The notes under the pieces were generated by a model, which saw nothing but the letters and a program-made list of their open reading frames with translations, was not told the origin of the DNA and did no database searches. A program made the position numbers and the translations under genes. 34,663 bases of DNA, from positions 1 through 34,663 of IMG/VR virus record IMGVR_UViG_3300031251_000072; one strand, written 5' to 3'. Below, piece after piece: positions 1 through 7,494 of the stretch (the first letter of the stretch is position 1; each line of letters begins with the position of its first letter). Source of the DNA: a virus.

Positions 1-252
1 TGCCGCAAGCGCCGCCTTCTGCTGCCCAAGCAACTGACTTTGCTTCAACTGCGCTTGCTCCGCCTCAGCCTGCCCCTGCTGAAGCGCCACAGACCGCTGC
101 TGACTCGCAATCAAAGCATTATTCGCCACGATTTGCGCGTTATAATTCGCCGATTTCTGCGCCGCATCCGCCTGATTCGACGCCGCAACGCCCTGCATCG
201 CCGCCGATCCAGCCGCAGCCACCGCAGCAATAGCCAATAATGGTGTACACAT
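1..252 (-). CDS. Internal virion protein, T7 gp14-like (partial, N-terminal 84 aa)
   Basis: The frame opens with MCTPLLAIAAVAAAGS and runs off the left edge of the window. After a short hydrophobic Ala-rich N-terminus it becomes an Ala/Gln-rich helical stretch (repeated AQ, QAEAEQAQ, QQRS patterns) that looks like a coiled coil. T7 gp14, an internal core protein ejected into the host envelope, has the same plan: Met-Cys start, hydrophobic helix, then long Gln/Ala-rich helices. The gene follows the gp13-like gene by only two bases, the order found in T7. The assignment rests on context and composition as no catalytic motif exists in this family. The C-terminus is not in the window. Confidence 0.65.
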   Translation of the reverse strand, partial: MCTPLLAIAAVAAAGSAAMQGVAASNQADAAQKSANYNAQIVANNALIASQQRSVALQQGQAEAEQAQLKQSQLLGQQKAALAA

Positions 253-254
253 AC

Positions 255-713
255 TCACCCCGCCCGCATTTCAAATTTAACCATCAACAAGCCCGGTTTA
301 AACTCCGCCGTCTGCAAAAAAACAAACCCCAAGCGCCGCAACCAACGGATAGTCTTAAGATTGCGGCAATCCACCCAATTAAACAACACCGGATAGCGCT
401 CCAACATCAGCGCCACCCTAAGCCGCGCCTCGGCATGCAACCGAAAGCCATAGCTATCCAATAGATCAGTACCCACCAGCCAGGGATTACCCGACACAGA
501 CACCCCGCCAATACAAATCAAATGATCGCAAACCCGCGCGGCAAACAAAAAATCAGGATCGCTGAGCCTAACGGAGTCATAAACAGCAGAGTATCTAGAC
601 GTATAATTAGGTATACAATCCAGTTCATCCCTATCAGCCTGACGCATATTTTCTATCAGCACCGCCATATCCGCCGTTGTCGGCGCTCTAAACTCAATCT
701 CGCTAGCCCTCAT
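255..713 (-). CDS. T7 gp13-like internal virion protein (GNAT-fold, DUF2833 type)
   Basis: This 152-aa protein begins EIEFRAPTTADMAVLIENMR and continues with a GNAT-like pattern. DELDCIPNY and DFLFAARVCDHLICIGGVSV form the beta-strand region. RLRVALMLERYP and NLKTIRWLRRLGFVF resemble the last helix and strand of an acetyltransferase fold. T7 gp13 belongs to a phage family with this fold, and it is a virion protein, so enzymatic activity is doubtful. The start overlaps the end of the tailspike gene by 11 bp and the stop sits two bases before the gp14-like start, so the three are probably translated from one late mRNA. A true acetyltransferase modifying a virion or host component is the alternative. 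Confidence 0.6.
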   Translation of the reverse strand: MRASEIEFRAPTTADMAVLIENMRQADRDELDCIPNYTSRYSAVYDSVRLSDPDFLFAARVCDHLICIGGVSVSGNPWLVGTDLLDSYGFRLHAEARLRVALMLERYPVLFNWVDCRNLKTIRWLRRLGFVFLQTAEFKPGLLMVKFEMRAG

Positions 714-3700
714 TCAAAACCCTCCCAATCTGCGGATACTGCGGAAAAAAACTAAACCTATCGCCATCGTCCGCCTTCCAACTGCCAATTCCTGCAAAGC
801 CGTCGGCCAACGCCTGATTAACCGCCCTGCTCATCGTCGCCGGCGTTCCCATAAACGCCGCGCTGCCAAAATTCGACCAGGTATTTTCGGCGTCTTGATT
901 GCTCATCAAGCCCTCAACCAAAAACCCCTGCGCCAATCCGTCCCAATAGTCGGTGTTGGTGTCAACGCCGCCGGTCCATGTATCTGAAAACGCATTACAC
1001 CCCACCAGTACCCGGCACCTAAAGCGGTAGGGGATAGTAGTCAAAACATATTGATACACCTCATTCCAAAACCACTGCGGCGCATGCGGTATAGCTGTCG
1101 TGCTGCCGGCGTTCTCGGTATAGGTCATGATATGCATCATATCCACCCGCTGTACCAACGTTGCATAGTCACACCAGCCGGTCCACGTAGCCACCAAATC
1201 GTAAGAAGTGCCGGTAATCGCCGGTACCGCTATATGGCATTCTTTGCGAATGGCGTGCAGCGCATCCGCCGCAGCCAAAATAAACGCAGTCGCCGCCGCG
1301 CGGTCTGTTTGCAGCACATTCTCAATATCGATAATCGCCCCGTCCCAGCCATCCGCCGTCACGGCAGCAACGAGAGCCGTTACATAGCCCGAATACGCGC
1401 TAACCACCGTATGAGCCAATGCGCCGTCAAAATCACCCAGCGCATAATTAAAATTAGTCACATACAGCAAACATTTAATCCCGCGCGACTGCAAAAACGT
1501 CTTATCGTTCGGATAGGCGGCGACCTCGGAAACAGCGCCGTGACCCGTACCTGTCGCCCAGCTTTCGCCGGCGGTAAAAGAGCCGCTAAAACCCGTAATC
1601 GAACAAATCGAATGATTAGCATCACCATTAAACCACTCCACCACGCCAGAACCCGAAGGCCCGCTAATTGACTGAGCCGCCGAAATCGTCCCGGTAATCG
1701 CCGCACTAAACGTAATGTACGTGCGGCCATCGTTAAGCCGGCTTTTATAAATACCGCCAGCCGCATTAAAGCTATAAGCATCAAACCCCACGAACTTAAG
1801 CGCCCCGTACGCGTAACGTATCGTTGCATTTCCCCCGGCATCCGGCTCAAGACTGGTCTGCCATTTCACGCCACCGTGTTGCGCATCCGGCCACAGCGCC
1901 CCACAAAACGCCGCCAAATTATTCAGGCTAGTTGCAATCGGCGCATCACCATAAATCAACAACCGCGCCATCGCCCACTTAGTTTTTCGTATGCCGGGTT
2001 CATCCAGCAGACCATCTACATGATTGACGCTTGGCCAAGTGCCTTGCCCATCCACAAACCCACACGCGGCCATCACAGCCTTCATGCCGGCGCTAATATC
2101 CTGGGTATTGGTCAATATAGCCGGCCCAGATGCAGCCTCATCATATGCGCCAAACGGATAAACAATCCGCGTCGGCGATCCAGAGGAACCGGCGACATAG
2201 GAAAAAGTTTTAATGAATGGCCGACCAACCGCGTAATTGCTGGCGTAAATATCAGAACCTGTGTTTTGCAAATAATAAGCCGCCGGCGCAGTGCCAAAAC
2301 CATACACATAAGGCACCGCGCCATACTGATCGACATAAATACGCAGCAAAGAGGCCTGTCCGGTATAAGGGCAGGCATTGTTGGTCAAAAAACGAATCCA
2401 ATAATTGCCGCCACCAAAGGTATAAGGCGTATCCAGCGTAATTTCCTGCCAGCCATAATCTGTATAGTTTGGCGCAAAAGTCGCGACCAGCGTCCAAGGC
2501 CCGGTATGCGAGGTGCCTATATAGCAACCCGCTTGGATAGGATAATAGTCGCCCAGGTTAGCTACAAACTTAAACGCCAGCGTGTAAGCAGTATGCGGCA
2601 CGTCAGGCACGTACAAAAATTGGCTATCAACCTTAGTGCCATCAAGATAGGTCCCGAACGCGACACCGACATACAACAACGGCGATTCCTCAAAATACCC
2701 ATTGTCGTGCTCAGTCCACACCGCCGCCAAATACTGATTAATCGCTTGATTATTCGTCAGCAAATCCGCCTGTATCGCCGCGTCAAATGTTGCCGTACTC
2801 ACCAGCGCCCCTGTGCCATCGCCTAAAATCATCACCGGCACGGCAGGCATGGCCGAACCAGCCGGGTAGTCAATCATAGTCGTAACGTTATTAACGCCAG
2901 GGACAACAGACACACAATTTGACGTGCAACTAAAATTGCCGGTAAAGTCCGGCAGCGCATAACAGCGCATCAAACCCGGCCCGATATTCTGTGTCGCAAA
3001 CGTCAACGTGTACGATGTCCCGGCTACCACAGCAAACGGCGTCGTCAGCTGAAGCGTAACAAACTCCCGCTCTTTCCATTGGGACCGAGTTGGATATGCT
3101 GTTGGCTCAATCACACCAGCAAACACCAATGTGGCTCCAACAGTAACATGCAAACTTACTGCATAGCCAGCCCCCGCCGGTACGCCCAACGCCGCCCAAA
3201 AGCGGATAAGGCTCACAGTCATAGATAGCGTAGCATTGAACGTAATGGCAGTAGTGATAGGTGTCGAGCCGGCAGTCACCCCGCCCTGTGGTGTCAGTGT
3301 CGCCGCGTCGGTGCCCATGATCGGCAAGCCCCAACTCACGCCCTCAATGTAGGACCAATCCCACCAATTGCGCGTATCACCAGCCTTTTTATGGAAAACC
3401 ATGCCGTTATCGTTCCACCAAGGCCCTTGCATAATCGGCTGAGTATCGCCCGCCACATCACTGATATTCAAGTGATGCAGATTATAGGTATGGCTCATAA
3501 TCTCGCATAAGCCGCTGGCCACGTAGCCCTGCAAAGTCGCCCAACTAATAAAATCGCCCTCGGGATTGCGCAGGTGCAAGCGCCGGCCAATAATCGCCAC
3601 GCTAAACGGTATCTTATTCTGCATCAGCCAGATCGCAGCTAGGCTAATAGACGCTAAGCCGTCATCAAACTGTATACAAGCAATCGGCCCGGCAGGCGTC

Positions 3701-3891
3701 CACGCCCCAGATCGCCACGCGCTATATTGAGTCGGCGAAACAAACTGATAACCCAAGTTCTGCATATAATTAATATGCATAATAAAGTGATCCATCCGCT
3801 CCCGATATGTCAATCCCACGCTGTTAGCCGCCACAAAACCGTGATACACAATCACCACATTGTTCAAGCCGTTGCGCCTAAAACTAGCCAT
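703..3891 (-). CDS. Giant tailspike: split polysaccharide deacetylase (CE4, PgaB-like) fused to a GH18-like hydrolase
   Basis: This 1062-aa protein sits at the tail-fibre position. The N-terminus shows carbohydrate esterase 4 motifs: YHGF (16-19), FDDG (75-78) and SHTYNLHH (133-140). H134 and H139 have the five-residue spacing of the PgaB metal histidines. The third motif, YPFGAYDE, appears only at 578-585. Two beta-rich blocks interrupt the deacetylase, at about 160-355 and 390-555. Both resemble jelly rolls (the second has Trp/Tyr-rich WQEITLDTPYTF and NYWIRF) and probably bind sugar. The C-terminal part (about 695-1062) is a TIM-barrel type with DGAIIDIE at 850-857, the GH18 acid motif with D855 and E857 kept, plus MMHIMTY at 918-924. 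A small beta insertion lies at about 715-790. I infer an enzyme that deacetylates and cuts an N-acetylglucosamine polymer on the host surface. It overlaps the upstream fibre-anchor gene by 8 bp. Confidence 0.8.
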   Translation of the reverse strand: MASFRRNGLNNVVIVYHGFVAANSVGLTYRERMDHFIMHINYMQNLGYQFVSPTQYSAWRSGAWTPAGPIACIQFDDGLASISLAAIWLMQNKIPFSVAIIGRRLHLRNPEGDFISWATLQGYVASGLCEIMSHTYNLHHLNISDVAGDTQPIMQGPWWNDNGMVFHKKAGDTRNWWDWSYIEGVSWGLPIMGTDAATLTPQGGVTAGSTPITTAITFNATLSMTVSLIRFWAALGVPAGAGYAVSLHVTVGATLVFAGVIEPTAYPTRSQWKEREFVTLQLTTPFAVVAGTSYTLTFATQNIGPGLMRCYALPDFTGNFSCTSNCVSVVPGVNNVTTMIDYPAGSAMPAVPVMILGDGTGALVSTATFDAAIQADLLTNNQAINQYLAAVWTEHDNGYFEESPLLYVGVAFGTYLDGTKVDSQFLYVPDVPHTAYTLAFKFVANLGDYYPIQAGCYIGTSHTGPWTLVATFAPNYTDYGWQEITLDTPYTFGGGNYWIRFLTNNACPYTGQASLLRIYVDQYGAVPYVYGFGTAPAAYYLQNTGSDIYASNYAVGRPFIKTFSYVAGSSGSPTRIVYPFGAYDEAASGPAILTNTQDISAGMKAVMAACGFVDGQGTWPSVNHVDGLLDEPGIRKTKWAMARLLIYGDAPIATSLNNLAAFCGALWPDAQHGGVKWQTSLEPDAGGNATIRYAYGALKFVGFDAYSFNAAGGIYKSRLNDGRTYITFSAAITGTISAAQSISGPSGSGVVEWFNGDANHSICSITGFSGSFTAGESWATGTGHGAVSEVAAYPNDKTFLQSRGIKCLLYVTNFNYALGDFDGALAHTVVSAYSGYVTALVAAVTADGWDGAIIDIENVLQTDRAAATAFILAAADALHAIRKECHIAVPAITGTSYDLVATWTGWCDYATLVQRVDMMHIMTYTENAGSTTAIPHAPQWFWNEVYQYVLTTIPYRFRCRVLVGCNAFSDTWTGGVDTNTDYWDGLAQGFLVEGLMSNQDAENTWSNFGSAAFMGTPATMSRAVNQALADGFAGIGSWKADDGDRFSFFPQYPQIGRVLNEG

Positions 3892-4525
3892 TGCTTACCA
3901 CAATCAGGCTAAACTGCAAGCCCACCGCGCCAGCAGCAAAGGTAATATCCATGCTGGTGTAATAACTCGCAGCGCCCACCACGGTTTGATTCAGCACCCA
4001 GCTAACCGCCGAATTATTCCCATTGACGCATATATATATAGTGGGCGCAGTCGCAAAGGTCAGCGACGGAAACGTAATATGCACCGCCGTACCCGTAACG
4101 CTAAAGGTCTCAGCATAACTAATTCGCTGCAACGCCGGCAAATTGGTCGGGTTCTGGATCATATCCAGCAGCTGCTGCGACAGGATCGCCAAGTAATCAA
4201 TAATCGGATTAATCACCCCCGGCCAAAACCCGCCGGCGGAACTGATAGCCGCTTCCTGCAGAAAGGGTAGCGCGGAAATGATGGTCAGCGTATAACCCGC
4301 CGGCAATGCATTCGCCAGCGTCACAGTGCCGCCAGGACCCGCCAAAGCACCGTTCACGCTCACGGTAAAATCAGTACCGTACGTCAGCTCCACCTGACCG
4401 ACCACAGCGGAGGAAATCGTACAAGCCACTTGCGTAGGATCAAACACCAAAAACGGAAACGAAAACGTACTTACCAGCCCGTTGCCACTATACACCGCCC
4501 GCCGCGTTGAAGAAGTAACCGCCAC
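3884..4525 (-). CDS. Tail fibre anchor / adaptor protein, T7 gp17 N-terminal type
   Basis: This 213-aa protein starts at a GTG directly after the TAA of the tail-nozzle gene, with an AGGGGG ribosome site just upstream. Its N-terminal half, with RRAVYSGNGLVSTFSFPFLV, DPTQVACTIS, YGTDFTVS and the helix NPIIDYLAILSQQLLDMIQ, matches the virion-binding domain of T7-like tail fibres. In T7 this domain is followed by a long triple-stranded fibre. Here the protein stops after a short beta-rich C-terminus, and the receptor-active part is the separate downstream tailspike gene. It therefore probably serves as an adaptor between the tail and the spike, an arrangement known from phages with modular depolymerases. 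Confidence 0.8.
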   Translation of the reverse strand: MAVTSSTRRAVYSGNGLVSTFSFPFLVFDPTQVACTISSAVVGQVELTYGTDFTVSVNGALAGPGGTVTLANALPAGYTLTIISALPFLQEAAISSAGGFWPGVINPIIDYLAILSQQLLDMIQNPTNLPALQRISYAETFSVTGTAVHITFPSLTFATAPTIYICVNGNNSAVSWVLNQTVVGAASYYTSMDITFAAGAVGLQFSLIVVSNG

Positions 4526-6757
4526 TTAACCCCCTGCCGCGATTTCCATCGCTACATAAGAAATTTCCAGCGGCAAAGGGTCGCTCATCTGCACATACAC
4601 CATGCCATCCTGATTGCTATCCGGCATGATCGTCAATTGATACTCACCACTGAACAACGGCGGCGGCGTACCCGGCGCTTGATTATCCCGCAACGTAATA
4701 GCGTTTAATACCGCCAGTGACGGACCGGCTTTAAACGCGCCGCTGTTCACGATCCGCGCCCAGATCTTGTTAATATTTTTAACGTGGCCAAAACCAAACG
4801 TCTGATCTTGGAATGACGCCGGCGGCAAACCCATTTGACACGTCATCGGCAAACCCACCTGCACCACAGTTGCCGCCGCATCCAACGTAATTGCGCCACC
4901 AGTAACAACCTTTTGGTTATTCACCGCGCCATCGCCCAGCACGTTGACCGTCTGCCCCTCAAGCCAAGTAATGCCGGATATAGTCGTTATTGGTCCGGTT
5001 AGCGACGTATACGTAAACCCGCAATCTACACAATACGCACTTGATTGCGCGGTCCACTGCCGGGTATCCATATATTCTATATAGCGCACGGTAGCGCCAT
5101 TAATTACCCGCCGCACCACCAAATACAACACATCGTGATCGGTCTCTGTCACGGTTGCTATGGATTCAACAAACCCATTAACTGTCACATGTTGGTGCCA
5201 GGCTTGGACCTGCTGATCCGGCAGATACGTGCAGCCCAACAACACACCCGTACTGCTCAGCGCCCAGATCACTGGATAAGGCGAACGGCTATACGCCAGA
5301 TCGACAATCGTATAACCATCAAACAAATGCTTAGACATCAAAGACAAATCATCAGACTGATAGCCATTCATCTGCCACGAATAAGACATCGTACGCAAAT
5401 GACCACCCACAGCCGCGACATAAACCGCCAAATTATTAGCAATCACAGGCTGCACACCGGAAGCGCCGTTTTGCGCCTGCGCTTTGATGGATATGGTTGA
5501 AGGCGTCAGCGCCGAGCCATTATCAGAAAATATCCGCCATTCGGTCGAAGCCGTCAGCGCGATCATGTCCAACAGCGTCACCAAATGCGAAATAAAATTA
5601 GCTTTCTGCGCGGCAATCGCAACCCGCAAAGCGTCATTAGCTTGCGAGGGGATGGAATAATTCATATTGTTTTGGGTACCGGACTGGGTACCCCATAAAT
5701 TCTCGGGCTGATTATTCGTCCCAGCAAACCAGCGCCGTTGCTCGTAATAACCCACAGCAGACGGATAATTTCCAGTAGTCGTGAACAGCATAGCGCTGGT
5801 AGAGCCGTAATCGTAATCGTGTTGTGGCGGCGTCCGCGTAAAATCCGGCGTAATATTATTATCAATCAACTGCAACGCAGTCACCTGACCCACAAACCCA
5901 AACGCACCGGAAATCGACTTATAAACATTGTACAAAGTCGCGCCGGACACAGTCGCCCAGGTAATCGTATTAAAATTGCCGGAAATCGTCAGATCATTAG
6001 ACACCGGTGTAGTATTCAAAGACGCTACGGATTCTTCGAGACCGTTAGAATCCAGCGCCGTAATCACATAAGTCTGGGTATTCGGATAGCCGGCATGGGC
6101 ATAAGTCGCCGCACACGCGGGCGACGTAGGCGCTAAAATAAGCGACGCAAACGACACCGGCACAAACGACCACCAAAGATTCCCGTACCTCCGCAACTCC
6201 ATAGGCGGATACTTTGGATGCACCAACGTAACAATATCGCCGGACTGCACATAATGAATATCGAATAAATCCGCCTCAGCATAACTATTCGCTACTTGAT
6301 AAGGCGTCTTAGACGCGTCCGACGGCGCAACCGCCCAATAAGCCCCGGCCACCGGCACAACATTAGTATTTGCGGTTAAGCAATTCCAGTTAAACCCCCC
6401 ATAAAAAACGACCCAGCCGGGTTTATATGCCTGGGTGTTGCTCCAGCTCGTACAGTTGCCAATCAGCAACTGAGCGCCCAAACTCCAAAACCGAAAATAC
6501 CCGGCGCCAAGCTCAAGCACAAAGGTCTGCGAAGCCGAAAACGAAAATGAAATAATCCGCGTCGGCTGTGTACTATTCAAGATACTGCCGGCATAGCGGG
6601 TGCCGCCCCGCGTCATCACGCCACCCTGAGGCAAATGCAAAAAATTCTTGCTCAGCGCCAAGCCGTTTTTAACCGGCGCAAGATCCACCCGTCCATATAA
6701 TGACGGGCAAATTTCGCCGCCGGAAAAACTATTGGTGATAGTGCGTATATTCGGCAT
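4526..6757 (-). CDS. Tail nozzle protein, T7 gp12 / tail tubular protein B-like
   Basis: This 743-aa protein begins TITNSFSGGEICPSLYGRVD, followed by NFLHLPQGGVMTRGGTRY. That is the signature start of the podoviral tail tubular B family, which forms the hexameric nozzle where fibres and spikes dock. The rest is beta-rich and consistent with the usual family length (700-800 aa). It includes one fibronectin-like stretch (ALDSNGLEESVASLNT, TITWATVSGATLYNVYKS) near residues 230-285. The start codon overlaps the stop of the preceding 32-aa gene by one base (TAATG), so translation is probably coupled. It lies between tail tubular A and the fibre anchor as in T7. Confidence 0.85.
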   Translation of the reverse strand: MPNIRTITNSFSGGEICPSLYGRVDLAPVKNGLALSKNFLHLPQGGVMTRGGTRYAGSILNSTQPTRIISFSFSASQTFVLELGAGYFRFWSLGAQLLIGNCTSWSNTQAYKPGWVVFYGGFNWNCLTANTNVVPVAGAYWAVAPSDASKTPYQVANSYAEADLFDIHYVQSGDIVTLVHPKYPPMELRRYGNLWWSFVPVSFASLILAPTSPACAATYAHAGYPNTQTYVITALDSNGLEESVASLNTTPVSNDLTISGNFNTITWATVSGATLYNVYKSISGAFGFVGQVTALQLIDNNITPDFTRTPPQHDYDYGSTSAMLFTTTGNYPSAVGYYEQRRWFAGTNNQPENLWGTQSGTQNNMNYSIPSQANDALRVAIAAQKANFISHLVTLLDMIALTASTEWRIFSDNGSALTPSTISIKAQAQNGASGVQPVIANNLAVYVAAVGGHLRTMSYSWQMNGYQSDDLSLMSKHLFDGYTIVDLAYSRSPYPVIWALSSTGVLLGCTYLPDQQVQAWHQHVTVNGFVESIATVTETDHDVLYLVVRRVINGATVRYIEYMDTRQWTAQSSAYCVDCGFTYTSLTGPITTISGITWLEGQTVNVLGDGAVNNQKVVTGGAITLDAAATVVQVGLPMTCQMGLPPASFQDQTFGFGHVKNINKIWARIVNSGAFKAGPSLAVLNAITLRDNQAPGTPPPLFSGEYQLTIMPDSNQDGMVYVQMSDPLPLEISYVAMEIAAGG

Positions 6758-6855
6758 TATCGACCCCTAGTCAATCCCACGAATACCACCACCCCAAGCA
6801 TAATGACAGGCGTAAGCATCAAACCGTAATACACAATACAAACTAACGTAATCAT
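6757..6855 (-). CDS. 32-aa single-pass membrane microprotein between the two tail tube genes
   Basis: The product starts MITLVCIVYYGLMLTPVIML and is almost wholly hydrophobic, ending VGLTRGR, so it looks like one membrane span with a positive C-terminal tail. Its ATG overlaps the TGA of tail tubular A (ATGA), its TAA overlaps the ATG of tail tubular B (TAATG), and a GGAG lies seven bases before the start. This tight coupling on both sides is the main evidence that it is real. I do not recognise the family. It could be a lysis accessory or an injection-related membrane peptide. That role is inference only. Confidence 0.6.
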   Translation of the reverse strand: MITLVCIVYYGLMLTPVIMLGVVVFVGLTRGR

Positions 6856-7493
6856 GCGCGACTCCTAATACCAGCCGGCACAGAAACTGGCCGCTGGCGA
6901 CGATACTGCCCATCGTTCTCGACCGCATCGCTAAACACGGCTGAAAAAAGTTTACCGAATTTTTGTGCCGCCGCCGCGCCCGTATCGCCCTTCAAGATTG
7001 GGCCGGCCAGATAAGAGGCAAGCAGGGTCGCTAAAGCCTCAGCAAACATTGGTTGATACACAGACGGGTCATTAAAATTATTACTCACATACACCAGCAC
7101 CGCGCTATCAAAGTTAGAATACAGCGTACTGCCCTGCACCTCGTATTCAATTGCGGCATTAACGTTTGCCGGCACTTGTGAGCGATACGGCGAGTAATAC
7201 AAAGGCGCGGACGCAGCGCTTTTTATTTCCACCAACGAAAAATAATCAGCAGGCAGCGTGTACGCATACGTCCAAAGCGGATTAGAGTTGTTCGTAGCTT
7301 GGACCAGGGCAACAGTCGTAGTCGCAAACGCCCAAGCATGTTTGTCCATCAGCACATTCAGCGCTTGCGGATAATAAATAGCGCAATAATTAGCCTGCAT
7401 GGACCCATCAGGCGGACTAATGCTCGATACAGTTGCCACGTCGCCCAGCTTAGCCAGCGCGAGGTTGCATATTTGGGGTTGGGTATAGGCCAT
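6852..7493 (-). CDS. Tail tubular protein A, T7 gp11-like (head-tail adaptor/gatekeeper)
   Basis: This 213-aa protein opens with ICNLALAKLGDVATVSSISP, followed by YPQALNVLMDKHAWAFAT, the diagnostic N-terminal helices of podoviral tail tubular A and of adaptor proteins. It forms the ring joining the portal to the nozzle. Length fits the family (190-220 aa). It starts one base after the SGNH-hydrolase stop codon without a strong ribosome site, so translation is probably coupled to that gene. Downstream it overlaps the 32-aa microgene by 4 bp. Confidence 0.88.
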   Translation of the reverse strand: MAYTQPQICNLALAKLGDVATVSSISPPDGSMQANYCAIYYPQALNVLMDKHAWAFATTTVALVQATNNSNPLWTYAYTLPADYFSLVEIKSAASAPLYYSPYRSQVPANVNAAIEYEVQGSTLYSNFDSAVLVYVSNNFNDPSVYQPMFAEALATLLASYLAGPILKGDTGAAAAQKFGKLFSAVFSDAVENDGQYRRQRPVSVPAGIRSRA

Positions 7494-7494
7494 T

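Noticed and set aside
1876-2826. A 316-codon open frame on the plus strand inside the tailspike gene
   Set aside because: It is antisense to a gene with clear enzymatic motifs, its product is rich in Arg/Ile/His with no domain pattern, and no ribosome site is seen. It is a by-product of the codon use of the minus-strand gene.
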